The notes under the pieces: model-generated
What the model was told of the DNA's origin: nothing
The model's database searches: none
What the model saw: the letters and a program-made list of their open reading frames with translations, nothing else
In this document: positions 45,060 through 53,663 of the stretch, piece after piece
Position numbering within the stretch: position 1 is the stretch's first letter
Layout: the number at the start of each line of letters is the position of its first letter
Assembly: GCA_965242975.1 (NCBI GenBank)
Contig: CBDETS010000007.1
Location: forward strand, 4,402,001 to 4,466,000
Direction of reading: 5' to 3'
DNA length: 64,000 bases
Source: JAPPHA01 sp965242975
GTDB taxonomy: Bacteria > Pseudomonadota > Alphaproteobacteria > Rhodobacterales > Rhodobacteraceae
Translations under genes and position numbers: made by a program

Positions 45060-45989
45060 CTAGCGCAGGTGTCGGGTAACGGCCTGAAGCGCCGTCAACA
45101 TCCTGTCCCGATCGAGTGACAGGTTTTCAACGCTGTGTCCCTTGGCCTGTTCAGCCATTCCGGTTACCAGTTTTTCGATGGTCTGATCGTCCAGACGGGG
45201 GTTGCCCAGATCGTCCCACCAACCATTGAAGGTATCCCTGAAGTGATCGCAAAATGCCTGGAGGCCGCCCTCTCCCGCGCCGAGATGAAACAGCATGGTT
45301 GGCCCCATGGCAGCCCAGCGCAAACCGGGGCCTGCCCACATTGCCTTGTCGATGTCTTCGACACTGGCCACGCCTTCGACCACCAAATGAACGACCTCTC
45401 TCCAAACCGCGGCCTGGAGGCGGTTGGCAACATGTCCCGGCATTCCCTTCCTGATACGGATCGTCACCTTCCCGATGTCGTGGTAGAAGGCTTCCGTTGC
45501 TTCCGGCACCAACGGATTCGTCCGCGAGTTCGCGGTCAACTCCACCAGAGGTATCAGATGCGGTGGGTTGAACGGGTGTCCAAGTATCAGGTTCGAAGGG
45601 TTCTTCCAGCCTTCCTGCAAGGCTTCCAGGGTAAGTCCGGAGGTCGAACTCGACACGATCGCGTTCGAAGTGAGGGCCGGTTCGATTTCACCGTACGTGG
45701 AATGTTTGATCGGCAGCCGCTCCGGCACGTTTTCCTGAACGAAATCCGCGCCGTCGACCGCTTCACGGGCTGACCCGGCGAAAAAGACCGCGTCCGGCGT
45801 GGCACGATCCGCCAGGCCAAGCTCTTCCAATCGTGGCCATGCCTTATCGATATAATTGCGAACGGCGCTCTCGATATTGGCGGCAGGATCATGGATCGCG
45901 ACACTTCGGCCCGAGGCCAGGAACAGGGCTGTCCAGCTCGCACCAATGACGCCGGCACCCAAAACCGCCGTATGTGAAATGCCGTGCAT
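45060..45989 (-). CDS. 3-hydroxyacyl-CoA-type dehydrogenase, carnitine-dehydrogenase-like
   Basis: 309 residues. The NAD-binding motif is AVLGAGVIGASWTALF (Gly11-x-Gly-x-x-Gly16). HPFNPPHLIPLVE (138-150) is the catalytic-site signature shared by 3-hydroxyacyl-CoA dehydrogenases, L-gulonate dehydrogenase and L-carnitine dehydrogenase. The C-terminal MWAGPGLRWAAMGPTMLFHL then GAGEGGLQAFCDHF resembles L-carnitine dehydrogenases most, though the thioesterase-like extension found in some of these is absent. Its start overlaps the SDR stop (TGATG). A role in oxidising a 3-hydroxy-4-ammonio acid is an inference from context. Confidence 0.8.
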   Translation of the reverse strand: MHGISHTAVLGAGVIGASWTALFLASGRSVAIHDPAANIESAVRNYIDKAWPRLEELGLADRATPDAVFFAGSAREAVDGADFVQENVPERLPIKHSTYGEIEPALTSNAIVSSSTSGLTLEALQEGWKNPSNLILGHPFNPPHLIPLVELTANSRTNPLVPEATEAFYHDIGKVTIRIRKGMPGHVANRLQAAVWREVVHLVVEGVASVEDIDKAMWAGPGLRWAAMGPTMLFHLGAGEGGLQAFCDHFRDTFNGWWDDLGNPRLDDQTIEKLVTGMAEQAKGHSVENLSLDRDRMLTALQAVTRHLR

Positions 45990-46723
45990 CAGAACATTCC
46001 GGGATTGAGCGGAGATGCCGCAGTCAGTCCGCCGTCCACGGTGAAGAGCTGGCCGGTGGCAAAATCGGCTTCATCCGAAGCCAGCCAAACCGCCATGGAT
46101 GCGATGTCGCCGGGTTGCCCGAACCGCCGCGTCGCGTGGCGGGCACGCGCGTCCGCCTTTGCCTTGACCGGATCATCCGCGAGATCGAATCCTGCGTCCA
46201 ACATGCCAGTTTCAATCCACCCGGGACAAATCGCGTTGCACCGGACAGACGGGCCATGATCGACCGCAATGGATCGGGTCAGGCCGTGCACGAAAGCCTT
46301 GGATGCGTTGTAGAGCGCCATGGACGGATCGGCGACGCCGCCAGAGATCGATCCGATGTTGATGATCGATCCACCTTCGCGCAGCTGCGGAATGAGAGCG
46401 CGGCAAATGTTGAACACGCCGCGGGCATTGACGCCCATCACCAGGTCCCAATCTGCATCAGTGCTGTCAATGACCGTTTTGTTTACCTGAACCCCGGCAT
46501 TGTTCACGAGGACGTCGAGTGTTCCGATCACACCGGAAGCGGTTGAGACTGCTTGAGAATCCGAGACGTCGAGACTCAGCCAGCCCGCGAGCAAATCGTC
46601 AGGGCAGGACCCTCGGCCACATGTGACAACGTCAGCACCTTCGGACAAAAAGGCATCCACGATGCCTCGGCCAATTCCCCGGCGCCCGCCTGTTACGAAG
46701 GCTTTTTTTCCGGCAAGTCGCAT
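45989..46723 (-). CDS. SDR-family oxidoreductase
   Basis: 244 residues, classical short-chain dehydrogenase. Nucleotide motif VTGGRRGIGRGI, NNAG at 74-77, catalytic Ser125 in INIGSISGGV and Tyr138/Lys142 in ALYNASKAF. C-terminal DEADFATGQLFTVDGGLT is standard. Its start codon overlaps the stop of the small upstream frame (TAATG). Substrate unknown; the 47031-47822 gene is a second SDR in the same operon. Confidence 0.92.
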   Translation of the reverse strand: MRLAGKKAFVTGGRRGIGRGIVDAFLSEGADVVTCGRGSCPDDLLAGWLSLDVSDSQAVSTASGVIGTLDVLVNNAGVQVNKTVIDSTDADWDLVMGVNARGVFNICRALIPQLREGGSIINIGSISGGVADPSMALYNASKAFVHGLTRSIAVDHGPSVRCNAICPGWIETGMLDAGFDLADDPVKAKADARARHATRRFGQPGDIASMAVWLASDEADFATGQLFTVDGGLTAASPLNPGMF

Positions 46724-46983
46724 TAGTGCGCGGCCATGACGTGCCGGGCGGCCGTCCAGGAATCGCGTGCATGGACACGCATGTCGCTATCTCTGCCTGA
46801 ATCCTGCTTGGCGGCCAGGGCGTCATTTGGCGTTGCCAAGAGGCGTGTGATTGCCGGGGTAAGACCATACCTCGAATCCGACGTCACTCTCCGCGCCGGC
46901 CCGTGCGAACCGGTGCTGGCGGTTCTCGGGGTCTCATCAGCATGCGCAGCCGATGTGGGCGGACGAGGAAACAAGGACGACAT
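46723..46983 (-). CDS. Small hypothetical protein in the catabolic operon
   Basis: An 86-residue frame from ATG 46983, preceded by GGCGGAAG at a suitable distance, ends with TAA overlapping the next SDR start by one base, the same coupling seen between other genes of this operon. The sequence (MSSLFPRPPTSAAHADETPR at the start, DSWTAARHVMAAH at the end) is polar, has no membrane segment and matches nothing I know. It could be a remnant of a larger gene. Confidence 0.35.
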   Translation of the reverse strand: MSSLFPRPPTSAAHADETPRTASTGSHGPARRVTSDSRYGLTPAITRLLATPNDALAAKQDSGRDSDMRVHARDSWTAARHVMAAH

Positions 46984-47030
46984 GTGACTTCCGCCGACTG
47001 GCACGCGGGTAATTCCGACGGGGGCGGGCA

Positions 47031-47822
47031 TCAGAGGTTCATCTGCTGCACTTGTGCAGACAGCCCTCCGTCGAGAACCCAAAGCTGCCCCGATGCATAT
47101 CGTGCCTCGTCCGATGCCAGCCAGTTCACCAGATTTGCGACGTCCTCGGGCGTCCCGTACGTGCGCAGTGGATGCACATTGCGCACCGCCCGCTGGAGTG
47201 TCTCGATGTTCCCACCTCCAATACCGGACCTGTCCCCGTCGAAGAAGCCCTGCAGCATCGGCGTGTCGATGTAGCCGGGGCAAATCGCGTTCACGCGAAT
47301 CCCTTCCGGCCCGTGATCGCAGGCCATGGCCCGGGTCAGTGCATGGACCGCGCCCTTTGTCGCGCAATAGGCTGCGAGGCCCGGATCGGCGATAAAGCCG
47401 TCGTAGGATCCGAAATTGATCAGGCTGGCACCTCTGCCGGATTTCGCGGCTTTGCGCATCAGGGGCAAGGCATATTTGGAGGTCAGAAAAGTGCCCGTGG
47501 AATTGACCGCGAAGCTTAGGTTCCACTCTTCCAGCGTCGTTTCTTCGACGGTTTTTTCGATCTCAATTCCGGCAGCGTTAACCAGTATGTCGAGTTTGCC
47601 GTGTTCAACCCGAACCCGTTCAAATGCCGCAATGGCATCGTTCTCCCGGGTCACGTCCAACTTGACGAATAGGCTTCCGTCGTCGGCATGGGCGGAAAGC
47701 GAGCCTTCCGGAGTCAGGTCGGCCGCATAGACCGTTGCGCCTTCTCTCAGAAACCGGCGGACAATTGCGCGGCCGATGCCACCTCTCGCACCGGTAACCA
47801 GAGCCGTTTTGCCGCCAAGCAT
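47031..47822 (-). CDS. SDR-family oxidoreductase
   Basis: 263 residues. VTGARGGIGRAIVRRFL at the N-terminus, VNAAG, Ser139 in INFGSYDG, Tyr152/Lys156 in AAYCATKGAVHALT, and DEARYASGQLWVLDGGLS at the end. ATG 47822 overlaps the sulfatase stop (TGATG); the long upstream frame lies within the sulfatase gene. Probably acts in the same pathway as the sulfatase and Rieske enzyme. Confidence 0.92.
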   Translation of the reverse strand: MLGGKTALVTGARGGIGRAIVRRFLREGATVYAADLTPEGSLSAHADDGSLFVKLDVTRENDAIAAFERVRVEHGKLDILVNAAGIEIEKTVEETTLEEWNLSFAVNSTGTFLTSKYALPLMRKAAKSGRGASLINFGSYDGFIADPGLAAYCATKGAVHALTRAMACDHGPEGIRVNAICPGYIDTPMLQGFFDGDRSGIGGGNIETLQRAVRNVHPLRTYGTPEDVANLVNWLASDEARYASGQLWVLDGGLSAQVQQMNL

Positions 47823-49357
47823 CACTGTTTGGCGTCCTTGACCGGTGGGAATCGATAGCGGTCGGCAGCGACGGTCCAATCCATGTGGTTTCGAACGTAT
47901 TGCTGGGTTGCATCCGACGGAGGGTTGTAATCCCATTGGTCTCCGGCGCCGGCTTCCATGGCTGCATGCAGGGCGCGTCGGGACCTTTGTGTAGCAATGA
48001 CCTTGGCGCGGATCTTCTCGCCATCCCAACGTTCGGAAACCTCGGCGGCAAAACCGATCGATACGTTGTGGTACTTCGGATCGGCTGCGAGGTTTTTTCG
48101 CTCATGCGGGTCGCTGCACAGGTCGTAAAGCTGGGGTGGATCGGAATCACAGTGAATGTACTTGAGCGGCCCGCGTCGGATCATGATCACGGGGAACGCT
48201 GTCATTTCGGCGCAGTACTCACCAATGGCTTCGTCAACCGGGTCGTCTTCACCTCGGGCCAACGGCATGAGGCTGCGACCGTCGATCGGTTCTCCGAGCA
48301 TCTCGTCACTGCCTCCGCCGATGTCGATGAACGTGGGCAACATGTCGACCAGGGAGCAGGCGTTTCCGGCATTTCCTTGCGCTATTCCAGGCCCCGCCAT
48401 CACCAGGGGTACGCGCGCAGAATGCTCAAAGAAGTTCATCTTGTACCAAAGCCCGCGTTCGCCAAGCATGTCGCCATGGTCCGCGGTTACGATGACAATC
48501 GTGTTGTCACGTTCCCCAATCTCGTCGAGTGTGCGCACGATCTGCCCGATTTTGCTGTCAAAATAGCTGACGTTCGCCAGATAGGCGTGGCGGGCCCTGC
48601 GCACCTCATCTTCGGTCAGTGGGACATGGGACGCTTCGGTCCCATTCATCAGCCGCCGCGAAAACGGGTCCTGGTCTTCCGGGCTCGGCACATATTCGGG
48701 AAGTTCGATCTCGTGATCGGAATAAAGGTCCCACCACTCCGGGCGGGCCACGTAGGGGTCGTGCGGGTGTATGAAACTGGCAACCAGTGCGAACGGGCTG
48801 TCGTCACCCGATACCTTGTCGCGCGCGGCATCGAACAACCAGCGACGGGCTGCAAAGGCAACTTCATCATCATAGTCGATTTGGAACGTGGCCTGCGCAA
48901 CACCGCTTTCCTTGACGGTCTGCATGTTGTGGTACCACTTGTCGATCCGCTCGTCGGGAGCCTCCCAGTCCGGCGTCCACGCGAAGTCGGCCGGGTAGAT
49001 GTCTGTCGTCACCCGGTTTTCGAATCCGTGCATCTGATCGGGTCCGACAAAGTGCATCTTTCCTGACAGGCAGGTCCGATACCCCAGTGCCTTGAGGTAG
49101 TGGGCAAAAGTCGGAATGGATGCCTTGAATTCCGAGGCGTTGTCATAGGCCGCGATCCGGCTGATCAATTGTCCGGACATGAAGGCAAAGCGGGACGGCG
49201 CGCAAAGCGGCGAATTGCAATAGGCCGCGTCAAACCTCATGCCTCTTGCCGCGAGTGCATCCAGATGGGGCGTCTTCGCGACAGGATGCCCGTACGCGCC
49301 CGTGAACTGCGGAGCCAACTGGTCCGCCATCACGACCACGATGTTCGGGCGCGTCAT
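47822..49357 (-). CDS. betC: Choline-sulfatase-like type I sulfatase
   Basis: 511 residues. The N-terminus RPNIVVVMADQLAPQFTGAY gives the first metal-binding Asp, and CAPSR (Cys52-Arg56) in NSPLCAPSRFAFMSG is the sulfatase signature whose Cys becomes formylglycine. VTADHGDMLGERGLWYKMNF supplies further metal ligands. The C-terminal QWDYNPPSDATQQYVRNHMD then YRFPP resembles choline sulfatases, which release choline from choline-O-sulfate. It overlaps the Rieske gene by 4 nt. No formylglycine-generating enzyme is in the window. The substrate could be another sulfate ester of a quaternary amine. Confidence 0.82.
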   Translation of the reverse strand: MTRPNIVVVMADQLAPQFTGAYGHPVAKTPHLDALAARGMRFDAAYCNSPLCAPSRFAFMSGQLISRIAAYDNASEFKASIPTFAHYLKALGYRTCLSGKMHFVGPDQMHGFENRVTTDIYPADFAWTPDWEAPDERIDKWYHNMQTVKESGVAQATFQIDYDDEVAFAARRWLFDAARDKVSGDDSPFALVASFIHPHDPYVARPEWWDLYSDHEIELPEYVPSPEDQDPFSRRLMNGTEASHVPLTEDEVRRARHAYLANVSYFDSKIGQIVRTLDEIGERDNTIVIVTADHGDMLGERGLWYKMNFFEHSARVPLVMAGPGIAQGNAGNACSLVDMLPTFIDIGGGSDEMLGEPIDGRSLMPLARGEDDPVDEAIGEYCAEMTAFPVIMIRRGPLKYIHCDSDPPQLYDLCSDPHERKNLAADPKYHNVSIGFAAEVSERWDGEKIRAKVIATQRSRRALHAAMEAGAGDQWDYNPPSDATQQYVRNHMDWTVAADRYRFPPVKDAKQ

Positions 49358-50475
49358 GGTGCGCCCCGGGAATAGGCGTCCAACACCAGGCCATGGAAAT
49401 GATGAACCGCGTGTTCCGACTTTCCGGAACCGTCCGGGTCGTAGATGATGCGACCCTGCTCGAATGCAGGTGTACTCATACCCCTTTGGACACTTTCGAC
49501 AAGATTGATGTCTTCCACCTGAAGGACCTCATCCAGGTATCGAATAGCATCGAGTTCCATTTCGTTCGGTTCCGGGGTTTCGAGGAAGAAGTCATAGGTC
49601 TCAAGCGTTCGGTCGGGGCTCACCGGAACGATGTTGAGTACGATCATGCTGGATCGTCCCGGATAGCGCATCAGGCAGGTCGTCGGCCAAAGCCACCAAA
49701 CCGCATGGGTCTTCACGGTCGCATTGGATACATCGTAGGCGCGGTTCGCAGAATTTCCCGCGTCTGCCATGTGGCTGGAGTAGATGCCGTAGGTCGTCAC
49801 CTTGTAGGTATCCATATCAACCAGATCGCAGAAATCCTTATGGGCGGTCGGGCAGTGATAGCATTCGAGGAAGTTATCAACGATGTTCTTCCAGTTGGAC
49901 TTGATGTCGTACGTGAGTCGGTGGCCAAAGGTGAGTTGGTCTAAATCAGGTGCCCAGTGCCGGATTTCCGTTTCGAGATTCCCGGACTGTTCAGACAAGG
50001 GCACGGCGTTCGGGTCGAGATTGACGAACACGAAACCACAAAATTCTTCAACTTGAACTTCATCGAGGCAGATGTCGCCGACGTTGAAGTCATGCAGGTT
50101 CTCGGTGTGTGGCGCACGGGCAAGCTGGCCGTCGAGCTTGTACACCCATGCATGATAGGGACACATGATCCGGGTGGTGTTCCCCTCGCCGGACAACAGC
50201 TCGTGCGCACGGTGCTTGCAGACATTGTAGAATGCCCTGAGGACTCCGTCTTTTCCGCGCACGACGGCAATCGGATTGCCCGCAACATCCACGGTCACGT
50301 ATGATCCGGGATTTCGAGTCTTTTCGACATGACATACCCATTGCCATGTCCTCGCGACTATGGACTTGAGGTCCATATCGAACCAGATCGCATCGGTGTA
50401 GGCGTTGGCCCGCAACGAGCATGAGCGCGATGGATCGGGATCATATCCAACCGAGATCTGTCTTCTTCCCGACAC
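49354..50475 (-). CDS. Rieske non-haem iron monooxygenase, CntA/GbcA-like
   Basis: 373 residues. Rieske ligands are Cys86-x-His88 in NVCKHRAHELL and Cys105-x2-His108 in IMCPYHAWVYKLDGQL. The catalytic iron site is NFLECYHCPTAH (His207, His212) with probable Asp322 in VEDINLVESVQRG. The residue bridging the two centres is Glu204 where ring-hydroxylating dioxygenases have Asp. This is the known mark of carnitine monooxygenase (CntA) and related enzymes acting on quaternary amines. It should cleave or demethylate such a compound with electrons from a separate reductase, which is not adjacent. It is first in the operon. Confidence 0.85.
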   Translation of the reverse strand: MSGRRQISVGYDPDPSRSCSLRANAYTDAIWFDMDLKSIVARTWQWVCHVEKTRNPGSYVTVDVAGNPIAVVRGKDGVLRAFYNVCKHRAHELLSGEGNTTRIMCPYHAWVYKLDGQLARAPHTENLHDFNVGDICLDEVQVEEFCGFVFVNLDPNAVPLSEQSGNLETEIRHWAPDLDQLTFGHRLTYDIKSNWKNIVDNFLECYHCPTAHKDFCDLVDMDTYKVTTYGIYSSHMADAGNSANRAYDVSNATVKTHAVWWLWPTTCLMRYPGRSSMIVLNIVPVSPDRTLETYDFFLETPEPNEMELDAIRYLDEVLQVEDINLVESVQRGMSTPAFEQGRIIYDPDGSGKSEHAVHHFHGLVLDAYSRGAP

Positions 50476-50861
50476 GCCGGTTCCCTCCGAATACCTAAGC
50501 CCGGTTTACCCCTGAGGGTGGCAGCCCTTTACATCGTTGGCTGCCTCCGTTTCGGTTCATCCAGGCGTTGTTACCTTGGCACATTCCCCCGAAGAACCGG
50601 AGTGTCGCGAGAATCGGAGTCATGTCCAGAGTTTTCTGATGGAATGGACGCCTCGATCGGTTTCGAGCACCCGCCACGTCCGTTCGGAGACCGTCTGCAC
50701 ATGTGCTCCGGATCACGTTCCGGTGAGGCAAATTCGAGCGAGGACCGCCCTCCCGGCAATCCGTGCGGTTTTCACCACTCGCCCGGCACGGAATTGATGC
50801 GCCCCCGCCCGATGATGGTCCGAACTGCGGTTCCCGGCAAGTTGGACCAGGAGGCGATGCG
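50476..50861. other. Intergenic, probable promoter of the Rieske operon
   Basis: No coding sequence supported on either strand. It separates the YHS-like gene from the Rieske operon, both on the minus strand. Confidence 0.4.
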
Positions 50862-51062
50862 TCAAGGCATCTTTTGCCGCGCCGCTCTTTCCGCTTTCGC
50901 TACGGCGAAATGGCGGACCGCGGCGTCGAACTTGTCTCGGCACCCCGTGTTGCAGAACCCGACGACATTGCCGTCGTACTCGACGAGCGAGTCGGCCTGC
51001 ACCGGCTTGCCCGACCAGGGGCAGGTCTCATTGATGCAATCAACAATGTCCAACTCTGCCAT
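50862..51062 (-). CDS. YHS/TRASH-like small metal-binding protein
   Basis: 66 residues. ATG 51062 has GGAGG at 6-7 nt. The sequence has Cys14 in NETCPWSGKPVQADSLVEYD and Cys37/Cys41 in VVGFCNTGCRDKF, the pattern of YHS-like domains, which bind a metal ion through two or three cysteines. A basic C-terminal helix (AKAERAARQK) follows. The longer open frame upstream has no family content. The function is unknown; such domains occur in metal handling. Confidence 0.75.
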   Translation of the reverse strand: MAELDIVDCINETCPWSGKPVQADSLVEYDGNVVGFCNTGCRDKFDAAVRHFAVAKAERAARQKMP

Positions 51063-51377
51063 TGTGCCCTCCATCCGTTTGCGTGACGAGCAAACATGGT
51101 AGGCCAACTCGTTCCATTCCGTCCAGTCGGGCCAGGCCTCCGATCGAATGCTTCCGAGATTTCGAGCGTGCGGAAGTCGTTTCGTCGGGAGTTGAGGCGT
51201 AAGCCATGGTCCGCACCGACGGCAATCCCCGCTGAACGCCGCCGTCAGGCAAGGGATCCCGCGGTTTGTCATTCCGACCGCGGTCAGATGCCCTTCTGGT
51301 GCCGAAGGAAATCTGGCGCGGGCCCGTTGAGTCGCTGGCGAGCCCGGGACCACCGTGCACGTTTCCCGAAAACGGAT
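51063..51377. other. Intergenic, no gene seen
   Basis: Short frames only. Lies between the PepSY/intradiol-like fusion gene and the YHS-like gene, all on the minus strand. Confidence 0.35.
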
Positions 51378-52631
51378 TCAGGTAATGTTCCAGTCGGATT
51401 CTGCGGAACCAACGGATGCCCAGACCCGAGTGGAGAGTCGTACCGTTGCCGACAACCTGTCACCGCGCACGGAGATGGTGAAGAGCACGGCTGTTCTGCC
51501 GAGGCCGTCGTTCGCGTTCAGGACCCGAATTTTGCCCCGCCCTTCGCTGTACACCGGGCTTGCGCTGGTCCTGGCGTTCCGCTCCTCCGGATACAGCGCC
51601 TGGCTGGACAGGACTTCCGTATTGCCCACATGCACCTTGTAATGGGTATGGGTCACGCGGCGATTGTAATACCCCGGACAGATCGCGCCGAATTCGACGA
51701 TCCCGTCGGCATCGGTTGCCAGAACGCCACGGAGGAACCGGGTGGAGATGTCGGGTTCCCGGGGCCTGCCGCGGTTCACTCCTGGAGGACTGTCGGGGTC
51801 GACAGCATGGCCGGAGCAATTGCCGCTGGCGTCACGCTGCCAGACGTCGACGATGGCGCCGGGGACCGGCGTACATCCCGGGTCGGTAACCCGTATCGCC
51901 AGCGTCATCGGCGTGCCGTCAAGATCCTCGGCGACGTTGCGCGCGTTCATCACGTCGGAGCAGATGAAGTAGCGGCCTTCGACGGTGTTTCGTGAAAGCC
52001 TGCAACTTTCGGCGCTGGCGAAGTCCGCCACCGTCGCGGTGCGACCCGATTTGTCCGAGACACGCACACCCGCGTAGTTGACGACCGTGGTGCGCCCTGT
52101 GGAAGTCATCGGTCGGTCCCCGGCAATGGCGGGGCTGGCAACGAGGCCGACACCTGTGGCGCCGAGGCCGATCAGCATGGTGCGGCGGGTCGTGACGGGT
52201 TCGATGAGGCGGTGCACTGGGGGTGCCCTTTCCGAATCCTTCGTCGAATAGGGCGCCTTGGCTGTCCATGCGCCCCAAGGCGCCATCACGGTGATGGTCC
52301 GCGGATGTCTCAATGCGCCGGTGCTGCGGAACTCTCGGTTGTCTGCGCGGAAGATGATCCGTCCACGCTGGTTCATGAAGAGCATGTCGCCCGGGGCAGG
52401 ATGAAAGTAGCACCCGACGCGTTCGCCGCCGGGTGTCGTACCGTAGACCTCCCGACAATCGCCGTAGACCTTCATGCGTCGGACCTGCCAGCCCCTGGTC
52501 TCAATCATTTCAGTCGGCGAAGCTTCCGATAGCCATTGGTCCCGAGCGAATGGTTCATATTGATCCGTTCCTGTCGCCATCGCCAATCGTGGGACAACGG
52601 TTGCCATTGCTGCCGCAGCCGGTCCATTCAT
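51378..52631 (-). CDS. PepSY-like + intradiol dioxygenase-like fusion protein
   Basis: 417 residues from ATG 52631 (GGAG upstream). Residues 45-95 (ETRGWQVRRMKVYGDCREVY then GGERVGCYFHPAPGDML) resemble a PepSY-type domain. Residues 149-170 (RRTMLIGLGATGVGLVASPA) look like a Tat or membrane leader in an internal position. Residues 235-400 are intradiol ring-cleavage dioxygenase-like: PVPGAIVDVWQRDASGNCSG, DADGIVEFGAICPGYYNRRV and THTHYKVHVG (His328, His330, and Tyr321 or Tyr322). The first iron-ligand Tyr of the family (in DAxGxYS) is Cys272 here. It may be two genes fused by loss of a stop, or a non-catalytic binding protein. No in-frame start near residue 149 is evident. Confidence 0.65.
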   Translation of the reverse strand: MNGPAAAAMATVVPRLAMATGTDQYEPFARDQWLSEASPTEMIETRGWQVRRMKVYGDCREVYGTTPGGERVGCYFHPAPGDMLFMNQRGRIIFRADNREFRSTGALRHPRTITVMAPWGAWTAKAPYSTKDSERAPPVHRLIEPVTTRRTMLIGLGATGVGLVASPAIAGDRPMTSTGRTTVVNYAGVRVSDKSGRTATVADFASAESCRLSRNTVEGRYFICSDVMNARNVAEDLDGTPMTLAIRVTDPGCTPVPGAIVDVWQRDASGNCSGHAVDPDSPPGVNRGRPREPDISTRFLRGVLATDADGIVEFGAICPGYYNRRVTHTHYKVHVGNTEVLSSQALYPEERNARTSASPVYSEGRGKIRVLNANDGLGRTAVLFTISVRGDRLSATVRLSTRVWASVGSAESDWNIT

Positions 52632-52689
52632 GAGCCGACTCCGCCTGGTTCGAAATGCCTCTTCCGTGTCGGATTGACAATTTCCAGGC

Positions 52690-53240
52690 ACGACAAGTCT
52701 CGAGCGCGGCGAGCAGCATGACGTGTGCCAGCGCCGCGGCCAGGTTGCTGTGAACGAAGATCCAGTGCAGCAGAGCGAGGACGGCCGGGGGTAGACAAGG
52801 CGTTGAAGGACCTTTCAGCGCCGGCCGAGCCAACGGACCGAAAAGTCGTTGGGGGTCAGGGCGAGTAACAGCAGGATGACGAAAGCAAACCAACCGGTCC
52901 AGATTCCCAGGGCTAAGAACTCGCCGAGAATCACATGCAGGTTTTCCATATCCACAAGGTAGAGAATCGCGTGGAATGCCGCGCAGGCGAAAGCGCCAAG
53001 TCCCAGGCGCCGCCGCCGGTCGATCAGCCAGCGAAGTGCATTCGATCCCGGAAACATCATGCGCAGTGGCAACGATGCCGTTGCAACGATCATGAGCTGC
53101 GCCGAGGTTTCTCCTGTCGGATGCAGCAGAAACTCCGCCACAGGCTCCCTTCCGGCCCGGGCAATTGCATTGCTGCGTGCCAGAGGACGGGGACGGCCGG
53201 AACGAACGGCAGCACCCCGAAGAAAGGTTTCGAATTGACG
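52690..53240 (-). pseudogene. msrQ: MsrQ/YedZ haem-binding membrane subunit, decayed
   Basis: A ferric-reductase-like membrane protein is readable in pieces: GREPVAEFLLHPTGETSAQL, ATASLPLRMMFPGSNALRWL, RRLGLGAFACAAFHAILYLV and DFSVRWLGRR. A TGA stands where Trp is expected, then KVLQRLVYP, then after a shift in a C run AVLALLHWIFVHSNLAAALA and LETCRAWKL. Intact members anchor haem b and pass electrons to the MsrP methionine sulfoxide reductase. The N-terminal part also appears shifted. msrP is not in the window. Confidence 0.7.
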
Positions 53241-53559
53241 AGATGCATCCCGGTCGCCGCACGTTATCAAGCCCGGCAGGTGTACGGTCTGCCGCATTCA
53301 TTCCGTCGGTGCGGGATGCCACGTTTCGGAAGGCGGCAGAATGCGAACTTGGGTTCTGAACGTCGCCGTGTCGTCCCTGTCGTTCTTGACACCGGTGGCC
53401 GCACATGGCCGGTCCGGCAGGCGCGGGCCTTCGTTGAGCCGCAAACGATTCCGTCTCGGGTGCTTCCGGATTCTTCCGGGACGACGTTCGTCGGTATCTG
53501 TCGTTCCGTTGTTTCTCCATGATTCACCGTAAGTCATGCGAGTAAGGCGTCGTGGCGTT
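53241..53559. other. Intergenic between msrQ remnant and GntR gene
   Basis: Nothing recognised apart from the repeat elements listed just to the right. Confidence 0.35.
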
Positions 53560-53647
53560 AATGTCAGACATTTATGATCATACCTGTCAAACGATTGGAT
53601 TGAGAGGACTCGTGCGACCTGCTACGAACAGGAAAATGTCAGAAATT
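53560..53647. promoter_or_regulatory. Paired candidate operators upstream of the GntR gene
   Basis: AATGTCAGACATT (53560-53572), a palindrome with 6-bp arms, recurs as AATGTCAGAAATT (53635-53647), with the two starts 75 bp apart. The second ends 16 nt before the GntR start codon. FCD-type GntR proteins bind short palindromes, so autoregulation is plausible. Confidence 0.45.
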
Positions 53648-53663
53648 TCGGGCACTCGACATC

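Noticed and set aside
46723..47526. 267-codon minus-strand frame overlapping the SDR at 47031
   Set aside because: Its upstream two thirds are out of frame inside a clear SDR gene. Only the last 86 codons, with their own start, are kept as a tentative small gene.
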